Part shown: positions 9,314 through 20,698 of the stretch, one piece after another
How positions within the stretch are numbered: position 1 is the first letter of the stretch
How the letters are laid out: the number at the start of each line of letters is the position of its first letter
From: Basidiobolus meristosporus CBS 931.73
Taxonomy: Eukaryota > Basidiobolomycota > Basidiobolomycetes > Basidiobolales > Basidiobolaceae
Assembly (NCBI GenBank): GCA_002104905.1
Contig: MCFE01000009.1
Coordinates: forward strand, 1 to 64,000
Direction: 5' to 3'
Length of the DNA stretch: 64,000 bases
Position numbers and translations under genes: made by a program
Notes under the pieces: model-generated
Databases searched by the model: none
Told to the model about the DNA's origin: nothing
What the model saw: the letters and a program-made list of their open reading frames with translations, nothing else

Positions 9314-10633
9314 CTATTCTGAGTTCACTTGAGTTATTATTCGCTGGCGGACCTTCAATCCCCATGCAACGCCTAATGGAGCAACGAAGGTGCACACAAC
9401 AATGGCCCAGACTGTGACGATAAAAGGGCTTTCCCCCATCATCCCATTCTTCACGCTTTCACTCGCCATAACCAAGCCAATTTCTCCGCGGGCTATCATG
9501 GCGACACCAACGATCACTCCGTCGGGAAAGATGGGATTCACCCACATACCAGCCACAAATTTGGTTAACGCCATCACAATGGTGTATAAGGCACCCTTGC
9601 CGAGGTTTGCTGGGGTAAAAAGGGAGGCTACTGGGACGATGAATCCGACTGAAGAAAAGAAGACCGGCGTTGTCCAACCCATGATAGGATGAACATACTC
9701 TTGGAAGAGGTCAAGGGGAAGCGCATATGGGGCAAACAAGAACCCAGCGACAAATGCTCCCAAGAGCTCGGAGCTCCCCAACGTCTCCGCGAGGGTTGAG
9801 AAAACAAGCCCAGCCAACAGCATGAAAAGCAAGATGCTCCTATGGAGGAACTCTTTGGAAAGCAGGAGCACTTTGAGTCGATGAAGGTAGGGGCTCACTT
9901 TTTCATCAAATTCCCGCTCCAGTTCCTCGTTGATGCTGTCCTCCTGTACACTGGGCAATGTACTCTTGGTTACCTCAACGCTCATAAGCTTGATATTAAT
10001 CAAGCGTACGACCCGTTGCAAAGAGGCGAAAAAGCAAATCCCCAATATGATAAAAACAACTGAAACAATAAAGGGACGAGCCACTAACCAAGGTTGGACC
10101 TTGTTGTGTGTGCCTTGCATAATAGGGCCTATCTGCTTCATGACTGCGAGAATGACGAGGCTGAAGATGTCGTCCAATAGGGCAGCAATGGTGATGAGTG
10201 CGCCGAAATGGGTTTTGGTTATACCCTGCTGGCTAAGTAGCATGATGATAATTCCAATGGACGTACTAGCCAACGAAGCAGCGGATATAATCGCCTCTAA
10301 CCAGCTAAATTTCAAAACGAAATGGCCGAATACAGCACCAAGTCCAAAGGGCAGGAAAGTTCCGGTCAAAGCTATGAGTAACGCCTGGGAAAAGCCCTTT
10401 TTAACTTGCTCGAATTCGATGCTTAAACCGCCTTCAAACACTAGCAAAAGCATCCCAAGCTTCCCGACCGAAGTAAGCGCTTCGGTAAGAAATTGTGGCA
10501 GAAGATTTCCCCAGGCAACTAGGAGAATCCCAACTAGCAGATGCCCTACCAAATCAGCATAGAACAAGGAAAAGAGTTTGCCCCCCAGATACAAGGTGGC
10601 CAGGTAAATAGATAGTTCGATTAAAGACGACAT
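9314..10633 (-). CDS. Cation/proton antiporter, CPA2-like
   Basis: A 439-residue polytopic membrane protein of the Na+/H+ exchanger superfamily (PF00999 type). The paired aspartates of the electrogenic CPA2-like branch are present in ITIAALLDDIFSL (Asp154-Asp155), in the helix that binds and carries the cation. A later MIARGEIGLVMASE segment is the conserved charged stretch of the second core helix. An N-terminal gating-type segment LVFEGGLSIEFEQ and about 11-13 hydrophobic helices are visible, broken by one charged cytosolic loop at about 225-255. No intron is present, unlike the neighbouring MFS gene. Its homologues are widespread in bacteria as well as fungi. Which membrane and which ion cannot be read from the sequence. 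Confidence 0.88.
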   Translation of the reverse strand: MSSLIELSIYLATLYLGGKLFSLFYADLVGHLLVGILLVAWGNLLPQFLTEALTSVGKLGMLLLVFEGGLSIEFEQVKKGFSQALLIALTGTFLPFGLGAVFGHFVLKFSWLEAIISAASLASTSIGIIIMLLSQQGITKTHFGALITIAALLDDIFSLVILAVMKQIGPIMQGTHNKVQPWLVARPFIVSVVFIILGICFFASLQRVVRLINIKLMSVEVTKSTLPSVQEDSINEELEREFDEKVSPYLHRLKVLLLSKEFLHRSILLFMLLAGLVFSTLAETLGSSELLGAFVAGFLFAPYALPLDLFQEYVHPIMGWTTPVFFSSVGFIVPVASLFTPANLGKGALYTIVMALTKFVAGMWVNPIFPDGVIVGVAMIARGEIGLVMASESVKNGMMGESPFIVTVWAIVVCTFVAPLGVAWGLKVRQRIITQVNSE

Positions 10634-10795
10634 GATACATGGCTATAGGACTTCAGAATAGAGAAACTGTGAGGGGTAGAAGCGGAAAGTATTGCTGGAC
10701 AAGAATGAGTCTCTAGAATCGTACAATACTAGGATTTATAGTTTATTCAGGTTGTACAATGGAACAGGCAAATTTCGCCAAGTTAATCAGAATCG

Positions 10796-12848
10796 TTAAA
10801 TGGAAAAACGGAAATCCAGGCGATTGTTTCCTCTATCTTCGGTTGTGTCTCTATAGTGTTGACGCTCGCTGTCGGTCATGGCGCTCCAGATCTCCTCCCG
10901 CTTACGGTTGACACGAACATAATACGCCCTCAAGCAGAGGAAAAGGACACTGGCCGCTGGAGACAAAGCGTCAGTAACCATTAAATGCAACAGCCAGGAA
11001 CAGGAACTTACCGGTCAGCAGAGCAATGTTGATCCAGTTACCTCTATGGAATCGGGGTTGATCATCAGCCCGATAGATCTGGGAGCCTGGTACGCCAGCA
11101 ATATTTGCTGCGGCGATGATGGCCCCCATCGCCAGTGAGCGCTTTCCCATTGGTGCCATATTCTCGGTGACCCAGGCGACCTGTAAAGCATGCCACGAGT
11201 AAGCGGCCAGGGTGATGATCACAACGACATACAGGCCCCATTTGTTCGTGTTGTCTGGCAGGGCTTGAAGGCACACGTAGCCAATGATGGCAAGCGCGAT
11301 CTGAGCGACACAGTGATAGGCACGATTTCCGTAACGATCACTGTAATAATTATGAGCAACCGATATCACCAGACTTAGGATGTAGGCAGGGACAGTGAGG
11401 GCGTTGCTTGTGTAGGTGTCAAAGCCTAAACTTTTGATAATGGATGGCCTGATTGAGAGGGAGTGGGTGGTTAGAACCAAGCGCGGGATAGAGCACAGAT
11501 GTGGTGTGACTCACGTATAGGTCGTGATGGTGGTGATTGATGTCCTTCAGAACCAACGATGTAAGCCTCGCGTTCAACTGCACACATACTATGGGATCAC
11601 TTACATATCTAGAACACAAATGATCCACTGAGTGGTGGTGTAAGTTGGAAGTAGTATGGAGTGATTTTAGAATGATTTGAGCTTGGCCCTATGCTACTTA
11701 CATGGATCCACAGTCTGACGTCGGTGAAGGTTTCCCGAATATCCTGGAGGGAGACCGGCTTAGACTGCTCAATCTTGACTGGATCATCCCGAATCAAACG
11801 AGTCACTAGAATCTGGGCCTCACGCTCAGTGAACCAAGGCTTGCGACCTCTCAATAGTCCCTTGGTCTTAAAAGGCGATATGGGTAGATAGAGGGCAGTA
11901 AGCACGGCAACTACGTTGGTAAGCAGCCCATCAATGAGGAAAAGCCACTTCCATCCCCTGTTAGATGTGTGAGCGCATAGCTTGGATCCAGTGGCTGGAA
12001 GCCAATCACTTACTCTAATCCGCCTATTCCAGCCATCTGTAGAATCCCGAACGACATGATGCTGGAGATGGCACTGGCAAGAGATTGGAACCCCCAGAAC
12101 CAAGCCAAACGAGAGCCTAGCTCGTGTGTTTTATAATACAAGGACTGCAGCGTGGCTTAGCTTTGGAAATAGTAGAACCTACGTACACCACAACTTACCA
12201 AATAGTACAGACATGCTGGAATAAAGCCAGCCTCGGTGGCGGCTAGGAAGACCCGCACCGATAGGAATCCGCTTATACTAATATAGTGTTAGCAAACTGC
12301 ACGAGAGAACCCAAGAAATCAACGTACTCATGAATCAAGGCATGGCACCAAGTTACAACTCCCCAGGAAAACTAGGCCAGGTTTTAGATGACGATGAAGA
12401 AGCCGGTAAGAGGGGCAATTACCATCAAGAAGGAGATCCAGTAGGTAGCGTGCCATTTCTTGACGGCAACGTTGGATGGGAAGGCGAATATAGTGAACAC
12501 GATGCTGAACAGCAGGGTTCCAGTGTTGATTTCGTTAATGGACATTCCAAGATCATGTGGCATGTTGTTGGTCAATGCGTTGGCTAGAATGAGGGATAAA
12601 AAAATTAGGCCAGTTCCAGAGGCGGAATGCAAAGGCATCAACTTACACAGGTTCGTACGATCAATATTCAGGATGAAGGTGGTGAGGAGAACCCACGGAA
12701 AGATCCGAGTGTCCAGTAGCCTTACTAGCCTCTTCTCCTCCTCAATACTCCACTCGAGGTCAGGGATGTATCCTTCGACCTTCTTGCTTTGATCCACTTG
12801 AGAGTGATCAAATTCAGCCAAATTGCCGGCTTTCCCCTTTTCAGCCAT
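10796..12848 (-). CDS. MFS transporter, Dal5/allantoate permease-type
   Basis: A multi-exon anion:cation symporter family (Dal5-like) permease on the minus strand. Exon 1 starts at 12848 (MAEKGKAGNLAEF) and runs to the first helix ending ILNIDRTNL. Following exons give ANALTNNMPHDLGMS, NTGTLLFSIVFTIFAFPSN, then FSWGVVTWCHALIH, GFLSVRVFLAATEAGFIPA, AWFWGFQSLASAISSIMSF, GWKWLFLIDGLLTNV, and the second half from PSIIKSLGF through TVPAYILSLVISV, GVPGSQIYRADDQPRF and NWINIALL to a C-terminal tail ending at 10796. The pattern SQIYRADD and the charged N-terminal EEKRLVRLLDTRIFPW are typical of fungal members that import allantoate, vitamins or peptides. All recognised introns are GT-AG and about 45-75 bp. 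The exon join around 11.48-11.64 kb is uncertain; a simple GT-AG join keeps frame but leaves that helix short. The substrate is not deducible. Confidence 0.88.
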
Positions 12849-13390
12849 GTTGAAGAACTAGTATCGTCGCTGGGTACGAGTTGTCTGAGTGAAGACTTTT
12901 ATATGTGATGTCTAGCCTTTGCTCGCCATTTTTAGGCAAGAACACTCCATTTGACGTGATTTATCGAACCGATTGTGTGTACGGTGTGGAAAGGGGGCTC
13001 TTTGGTGGGATGAGGTGATTCCCACTTGGAGCGAGTCATTTCCGTTGTACCACCCAAACAGCGCTAATGCAAGATCGTCGTTGAAGATCTTGGGACCACG
13101 AAGCAACCAACAAACAGGTTGGCAGGATTCGCCTTCTTTCCTAATAGTGACAACATTGAGCGCTACTTGGTTGGGTTACAGCAGTGTGCTTGGAAGCCGT
13201 TTTTATTATTGAGAAATCTATTTTGGGAACAAGCTCTCGTGGGAAAGTGAGTAGTGACCATGATCCAATTCAAGAGGATGAACCATCTGCCGCGTTGTAT
13301 AGGAATAGTTGTATGGAATTAACAAAAGCTCGTAACGAAACATAAACAGAACATGTGCGGGTGCGAGTGTGAGTACGGATGTGGGATTAT
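12849..13390. other. Spacer between MFS start and symplekin end
   Basis: About 540 bases with no supported gene. It lies upstream of the minus-strand MFS transporter and downstream of the minus-strand symplekin gene, so it should contain the MFS promoter and the symplekin 3' UTR. No clear motif was recognised. Confidence 0.4.
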
Positions 13391-16300
13391 TCATTTGGTG
13401 GGCAACTCTATCCCTAGGATAGGGAACAGATTGTGTAGTCGGTTCCTCTTTCCTGCGTTGAGCTCAAGTATGTACTTCTTAAGCGGCTCTTTAAGCGAGT
13501 CGCATTTCAGGAGAACATCTTGAAGTTGGTTCTTCGGAAGCTGGATAAGGACTGTGAAGGACGCTGGCTGGGTAAGCTGATGATTCATGGTGTTAGTGAC
13601 AGGTTTCAAAGCTTCAATCGAACGCCACCAGCAGTACCTTGCAGCACCGGATAAAGCCGTCCCATAACTTGGGCGAGTTCCATATCTTCTTGGTGATCAA
13701 GCGAGAGAGCAAGCTGTTGATGAACCCAGCGAGGTTCTTGTGAAGGGAAACACTTTGCATTACCTAAATATAGAATGATGTCGGTCAGCAAGCTACTCGT
13801 GATCTGGACTTTACACAGAATGCGGCATACAGTTCGCATGAATAGCGTGGGGATCTTCGGCTGGTCTACTAGCTGTTGGAGGACCACGGCCAAAACTTCG
13901 GAAGTAAATATCTCTGGAAGAGAAAAGCATATTTGAGTGGCTACCGATAGCGATGAATTAAGATGAGGATTAGTGACAGAGTTGGTTGTGTGATGTGAAA
14001 AGGAACAAGCTATCTACCCTCCACAGCTCGCTTCAACCCAATCGTATCCTCCATATTGTGCAAGGCAACCAACAGCTCAGATGGGCTGATCTGGGATCGA
14101 CCCGAGCCGGCCCCTTCCCCGTCTCCAGAAGTGCTAATGAGCTTCGACATGACCTCTTTTACAACCTTTCTCTCACTCTCAGTGTTGTTCAAAAGGCATA
14201 TGATGTTCGGCAGGAAACGAAACGCCTCCTCCTAATTACTCGGTTAGATTGAACTAGAGCACTGGTGAATCCTCCTAAACACTTGCCTTTTCTAGACCAG
14301 GCATGATAGGGATCAGGAAACGCGCATCCAGCTCGCGCTGAGTGTAGATGGACTTGACGGTATTCACCAGTTGAGGAGAAGGTTTGGCTAAGCATGGCAA
14401 CGGTGAGATGCCGCTCGAAGGCAAGGCAAGGCAACACAAGCTTACCTTTATCTGTCAGGATAACCAATATACGAAGCACCAGAGTCTCCCCGCCCTCGTG
14501 GAAGTTCCGGAGGATATTCAAAAGCTTGGTGGAATTCATGCCGATGGATTTGATCAGCGGATATATCTCCTGTCTGATGACTTTTCGCACGTTTTCCGAG
14601 GTTTTGGTGTAAACTACAAAGAGTCTTGGAAGCGTGCGAGTTAGGATGCGGTTGGAGGGGAATGGGGCAGGCCGGCCTACTTACTCCTTCAGGAAGTCTG
14701 GCTTCTTGGTGCATAGGGCAAAAAAGAGCTCCAGGTGGCGAACGATGTCCTGCTCGTCTCTTTGCTGGTTTTTCGCCCCGCCTTCGCTGGGTTCGGTGGA
14801 AACGGGATCGATCTCAGCTGGCTCCGCGTCCTCGTTGTTGGTGTCGAGGGACATGTCAGATAGGGACTGCAAAGACTCGAGGGCGAACGCCTCGATTTTC
14901 GCTGTAATATTAACATGATCGGGCACCCATTTCTTAACTGTTACAATTGCTGGTGATCTGGTGGATCTTTCTTTATGAATGCAATAGGACAACAATATAT
15001 CTAAACAAACATCTCGAATCGGTGGTCGTAGATTGGCAAGATCACGTAACAGCGACAACCCCATCAACAGTTTCTGAGAGTCATCACAACACATTTTGAC
15101 CATGGAGGCTGCATGTTCAGTGACCTCCGGGATGTCCAAGAAGAACTTGGTTAATATCCTGTCCTTCGCATCAACTGTTGGTATACAAACGTCCAAGAGT
15201 CGGTGGAGCCATTTGGGATACTGGGGCTCCCATGAAAACTCTTTCCCCATTAGCACGTCGTTGTACCATTCCTCTTGGAGCCATAGGGCAGCCAGCTCAT
15301 GTCTGGCTCTGAAGTTCTCCGCCACAAAGTTGCAAAGGATTTCGCGTAGCTGATCCTTGTAGTTTTCGAGATGCTTATGATCCTCCTCCTGAGAAGAGTT
15401 GTCAACAACCGGGACTCCTCTCGCTACTAGCCGCGCAACAATCGACATCCAGTCAGTAAAGCTATCCTCGCCCGTACGTCTGGTCGTGGCCAAGTGCGAT
15501 CCACCGGGCCCGATAAGCGTGGACTCCGTTTGAAGAATTCGAATCAATGCATCCTTGGCCATGGTTTGGTACTGGTCGTTGTCGTAGACCACCGGCGCGC
15601 CAAGCTCGAATGGCTTGGATTCAAGAGGCCGATCGTTGACCATGTTCTCCACCCTTTCATCCACCTATGAGGAAATGTTTAACACAAAACACCGCTTGGC
15701 TAGAAATGCTTCTACAAACACCTACCTGTATGTTTTCTGATAAGGACGGCTCCCTCTCCTCCGTCTTAACTTGAGCCTCCACCTCCATACTGTCCGAGGT
15801 GTCCAGGCCCACTTCACTCTTGATAGGAACGTCGCCGACTTCATCCTCAAACCCAGCTGTCTGGTATGGATTTACTGCATCCGAATCATCTCTGTCCATG
15901 TGAGCGAGATTGTTTTGGCTATGGGCCGCTTTCATCCGAGGATCTTGGGGCCTTCCTTGCAATCTTGGATCACGGGAAAGCGTTTCTGACGAGCTGGGAG
16001 CATCTTTACGAACCCTGGGGTCCCGGGATTGGCCTTCGGCGGGTTCCGTGTCCCTGGCTTGAACTCTGGGGTCCTTGGGCGCCGGAGCACCAGACGAGGA
16101 GTCGTTGAACGAACCTTTGCTCTCTTGAGCTAGATCGGCCAGGTTTTCAACTCGGCGCATTCTCTAGAGCAGGTAATTAATAAGTGACCCATATGCAAAG
16201 CCAGATCGTATGGATGGCTTCAAAGCTACCACCGGATATTTACCACAAGAGCTTGGTCGAAACTGCTCTGAGACATACTCTGCAGAGTTGTGATGATGGC

Positions 16301-17866
16301 GTCCACCAAAGGGTCCAACGGCAACTGGGTGACATCAAGTTTGTCTAACACATGTGCAACTGACGTTAAGGACATGACAGATACTCAGGGATTGCGCATG
16401 AAATGATGGAAAAGGATATCTTGTGGTATGGTGTGGCCGTCTGGTTTGGCTCTGGCTTGGTCAGCAGGCCTGGAGCTAGAGCCGGACGATGACGCTGGTC
16501 TCGGCTTTTTGGATGCCCCTGGCTTCTCGGAACTATGGGCACGTTTACTCGCTTGTCTTGGATCGTGTGCTGCTTGCTGCAATTTCGCCATCCTAGCTTG
16601 ATAATGAGCCACTTCGCGCTTGGCTCCGATAGCAAGAAGAGCATCGGTGATTTGCTTTTGATAGCTGGATGGAGGCTTTGATCTGGTGGGTTGTGGTGTA
16701 ACCTTGGTAAGCGCACATGCCAAACTCATAGTGAACAACCAACCGATACCTCATGAGTCCTAAGAGCTGGTTTCTAATCGACCGCTCCACAAATCTCTTC
16801 TGAATGGATCGAAAGTTGCCAGTCGGTGTCCTGTGCCAACTTTCGAATGCGGGCACGACCCGGGGTATAAACTCGGGCCGGAACCTCATAAGCAGTGAGA
16901 GGCAGTTGATGATTGCTGTGATAGAGCCGCTTGACCTTGTGGAGGGAATGTGTGTGAGCCAGTTGACGGCAGACAAGGATGGGTTAGCAATCGACATACA
17001 TGGAGGGCGAGAATAGCAGGGATATGAAGGTATTGAGATGCGAGAGCCCTTCCTCTTCGAGGAGCTTCCTGTCCAGGAAGGGGTGTGAAGAAGGGCAAAG
17101 ATCCAGCGAGACCTCCGGAGAAGTGTTGGACTGGTACCGAAGTTTCCCATTAATTGCGCCACTTTGTAATCAGCATAATCTCGAAAAGTACCTTTTTCTC
17201 TCTACTATCTACAGATTGCACGGTCAGTACTGTGTGCATGAACTTGATCACGTTGATCTTTACTCCGTCGTTCTTGGACTCGAGCAAAGAAATGACTTTG
17301 GTCTTGAGCTCGTGAACGGAATTCCAGGTGTCCTGTTCGGCCGGATGCGTGCACCTAAAGGGAATATCTGGGGTTAGAATCACGTTTCCGTCGACCGCAC
17401 GAGCAAGGGACAACTCACATTCGCTTAAATACAATAGGGTACAGATTCCCGCTGGCTTGTATGACGGACTTGACAACGATCATCGCGGTATCATTTAATA
17501 AAGGCAATAGTGTGTCGGCAGCCAGTTTCAATACTATGTACATAGAACAGAAGAGTTAAGGTATATTACGTCCTCAGGAAAAAAACAGAACTGGCCAAGG
17601 AAAACAGGTTTCCGTAGTAGGATACAATCTGGATGTGTTTCGCCCGAGCGTCTAACTACGCTGATCAGGAAGTTCACCACCCACTGACGGATTTCGGGAG
17701 GTTTCTCAAAAATAAGCGTGTATGTCATAGGGAACAGAGTGGCGAGCTGTTCCGCATCGTCCTTGACATGGTCCCTAAAATCCTCCAGGAGACGAAGTTT
17801 CTCGTTTGGATCGACCTCCGTGAGTGCTAACTGGAGCTTGTCCATGGTGAAGTGACTTGAAGACAA
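13391..17866 (-). CDS. Symplekin/Pta1, mRNA 3'-end processing scaffold
   Basis: A multi-exon minus-strand gene for symplekin (yeast Pta1), the scaffold of the cleavage and polyadenylation machinery. The N-terminal HEAT region reads LEDFRDHVKDDAEQLA, PPEIRQWVVNFLISVVRR, LKLAADTLLPLLNDTAMIVV, then CTHPAEQDTWNSVHELK and a later SSGSITAIINCLSLLMRF exon. A basic Ser/Pro-rich linker (PGASKKPRPASSSGSSS) and a segment with repeated DPR tripeptides (about 15.95-16.1 kb) follow. Then comes the conserved middle (ARHELAALWLQEEWYND, WLHRLLDVCIPTVDAKD) and the symplekin C-terminal domain (RHLELFFALCTKKPDFLKE, ELLVALHNMEDTIGLKRA, LVDQPKIPTLFMRTVCRIL), with the stop at 13391. Two start codons are possible, 17866 (MSSSHF) and 17845 (MDKLQL). 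Exon edges checked near the N-terminus are GT-AG. It is divergently arranged with RPC3 across a promoter with telomere-type repeats. Confidence 0.92.
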
Positions 17867-18240
17867 GTCGGAAGAAGGGAATTTTTTGGAATATGAACCA
17901 CGCGAATAGTTGAAATTGGCGATTGCTTAATTATCTGGTTAATGTTTGTGGATCGTTGACGGCTTGATGAGATCATCACAACCACAACCCTAACCACAAC
18001 CCTAACCCTAACTCCATCGCAGGCGCAAGCGAGGTACGCGGCCGATGTTGTTGATTTTCTAGATTAGGATAAACACGATGTCTAATTTTTTTTCATTTTT
18101 TTTTGTAGCATGATTACTATGCAGCCAGCTTACTGAAGGCTGCAAAGTGTGGTGCTCCCAGTGAAGGCAAACCAAACATTGACCATTCCCGCCCAACCTC
18201 CCCCGAAACCAAGCCATAAAGAACATCTAGAGGTTTCCAA
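17867..18240. promoter_or_regulatory. Bidirectional promoter, symplekin/RPC3
   Basis: About 370 bases separate the divergent start codons of symplekin (minus) and RPC3 (plus), so the stretch must serve both. It contains a telomere-type tract (separate entry) and long T runs around 18090-18110. No TATA box stands out. Confidence 0.6.
17985..18012. repeat. Telomere-type CCCTAA tract in promoter
   Basis: The tract carries AACCCTAACC, a short break, then AACCCTAACCCTAAC, giving three CCCTAA units. Tracts of this kind bind Tbf1/TRF-like Myb factors in fungi and act as telo-boxes in promoters of ribosome- and RNA-related genes. Here that role is inferred from position between two divergent genes. 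Confidence 0.75.
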
Positions 18241-20432
18241 ATGTCTGTCACGGTTGTTCGTCTTTGCCGGGATGTATTGCTGGAAGATTTCGGGCCTGTC
18301 GTCCAAGTATATTTATTTTGTTCCTTCCGTATGTTTCTCTAGCGCGACATTGACGAGTTATTTTCGCCGGGGTTTCAATAGAGAGTTGGCACCGTGTTGG
18401 TGAAGAAAGGAAGATTACCCCTTAGCCAAATCAAATTACTTGCGAAATTATCCCTCCGTCAAGTTCGAGAGAGTCTGTTAATTCTAATTCAACACAATCT
18501 GGTATACCACGCCGAAACCGGCGAGACCGGGGCGACCGTAACGTACTACGAAGCCAACGTAGAGGAGATATTAGCTAGACTTCGCATTGGACTTATCATA
18601 AATAGCGCATCGGAGTGGTTTGGAAAAGAGGTATTTCAAGGAGCATATTGTCGTTCGGCCCAGGGGCTTTGCTAAAACGAAACCAATTCGCAGGGCGGAG
18701 TGATCATTCGTCTACTTCTGAATCGAGGAATGATGCGTCTAAAGGATCTACGCGCTGTACTGGAGTTAGAGAAGGGGAAAATCAACAGTCAGTAACATAC
18801 ATACCTCGATGGTGTTCCGAGAAATGCCCGGCGTCTCTAACCCTGCTCTTGCTTTCAGAGAACGTCGTCTTCACCAAGGTTTTCACTCAGATGGCGCGCG
18901 GTCGCTATATCCGGGCAGTCACCCCCACAGATAAGATCTCGCCCACCGACAGGTCTATATCGGAACAGGCGAAGGAGATGGAGCAATTCAAATCCCCACC
19001 CACTGCCCAAGAGCTGGCCAACTTGAAGAAGATCCGCGAGGAAAAAGAAGTGGCCGAGATCAACAGCAACGTGATCGTGGGAATGGTATCGCCGCTGCAT
19101 AATAGCCCGTTTCTCGGACCCCGGAATACTAAACTGCTTTCGTTCGCTGCAGAAACGCAAGATGGTGGATTCCGAGACTGGACCCAACAAAGTAAGATCC
19201 AACTCGTCTGTCACCGAACACCACAGCACAGACTCACCCTTGTTTATGAGCAGAAAAGCAATGTCGATGCGGAGACCCTGGAGGAAGTTGACGTAGGTTC
19301 TCCCTGGATGTTTTGATGGGCATCGTTGACTTATTTCGAATATAGCAAGACGTATACTGGAAGATAAACTACGAGCAATTCAATCTCAAGCTTCGCAACA
19401 AGGTCGGTCCCACCGCTGCTTCGACGGCTCGGCGGAATTCGCTTTAACCTGTGTTTCGACGACATCTAGAGCATTGTCCGCTTTGTGGACGACCGTATCA
19501 ACAAAGGTGCTGCGGCGGTGATGAAGGCCGCCTTCAGCGTGGTGGAGGACCGTATGCGACAGTGCAAGGAGGAGAAGTCAGGTAATTTTCGTGGGAGCAT
19601 TACCTGTTCGTCCCCATCCGCCATTAACCTAGCCCTTAGTCGTTATGTCAGCTACGCTCATCACCCACAACCTTCCCTCAGAAATCAATTTGCAAAACGA
19701 CGTAATCATGGATGTTGAGGGCACCAACTTCAAGCCATCACAGCAGCAGCTAACCAACGAACTGCTGGACCTCCTTTGCAACGATCACGTGAAGTTCATG
19801 GTGAAGGAGGATGAGAGAGGTTCCGGCCAGTACCGTATCAATCTGGAAAAGATCGCGGAGGCGCTCAAGGTTCGCTTGGTCGAGTCAGTGGTGGCAGAAA
19901 AGTATGGCTCCATCAGTGCGAGATTGATGCGAATCCTGGTGAGCAAGCAAAAATTAGACGAGAAACAGGTGGCGTTGTCTTTTACTTCCTCATGATCTCG
20001 CCCATGATCTGACCAATGTCGTGCACCATGTAGGTGGCCAAGATTGCCATGGTTCCGGGCAAAGATGCTCGCGAGAAGCTTCACCAGCTAGCCACTGCCG
20101 GGCTTTTGGAAGTCCAGGAGGTTCCCAAGTCTGCTGACAGAGCCCCCTCTCGCACCTTCTACCTCTGGCATGTTCCCATGAAGCGGTGCCAAGAGGTGAT
20201 CCTAGAGGACTGCTACAAAGCACTGGCCAGCGTTCGTCAACGCCGCAATGAGGAGATAAAGATGCGCGCCCGGTTGCTGGAAAAGACTCAGCGTGAGGAT
20301 GTCAAAGCAAACCAGGATCTCTTGAGTGCCTCAGACAAGGCCCAGCTAGAGCTGCTGAACAAAGTGTTGGACTGGCTGGAAGTAGCAGAGGTGCGCCTTG
20401 ACGAGATGGTGATGATCCTGCGGGATTACTGA
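18241..20432 (+). CDS. RNA polymerase III subunit RPC3 (C82/POLR3C)
   Basis: Ten exons join in frame: 18241-18306, 18382-18630, 18694-18787, 18859-19085, 19153-19191, 19254-19292, 19346-19402, 19470-19581, 19640-19968 and 20034-20432, giving 536 residues (human homologue 534). RPC3 is the winged-helix subunit of the RPC3-RPC6-RPC7 subcomplex that opens the promoter for tRNA, 5S and U6 transcription. Motifs seen are RLCRDVLLEDFGPVVQ and VKKGRLPLSQIKLLAKL (first winged helix), ESLLILIQHNLV, GVIIRLLLNRGMMRLKDL, DVYWKINYEQFNLKLRNK, IVRFVDDRINKGAAAVM, and a C-terminal leucine-rich helix LLNKVLDWLEVAEVRLDEM. The start at 18241 is supported because the conserved RLCRDVLLEDFG follows directly. Two internal exons are exactly 39 nt. 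All introns use GT-AG. It is convergent with the RRM-R3H gene. Confidence 0.95.
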
Positions 20433-20698
20433 TTCAACGAACACCTGTCTTTTCAACCAACAATCGTCTCCTAATCATTGTATCTTCCTCATCTCATGCC
20501 ACCAACCCCCACCCAAGGTCTATAGACAATAAAATGGTGACCATTACTGACGCGTGTTTTGATGATGGGTTTATTGAGTCTCAAAGTGGAAGTCGATTCG
20601 GGATTACTGCAAATACTACGAATCAATTGGTTGGTTACTCGGAACGGAGCAGGGATTATGACTACTTCATGTCGTTATCGCACTCATCCAGCGCAGAA

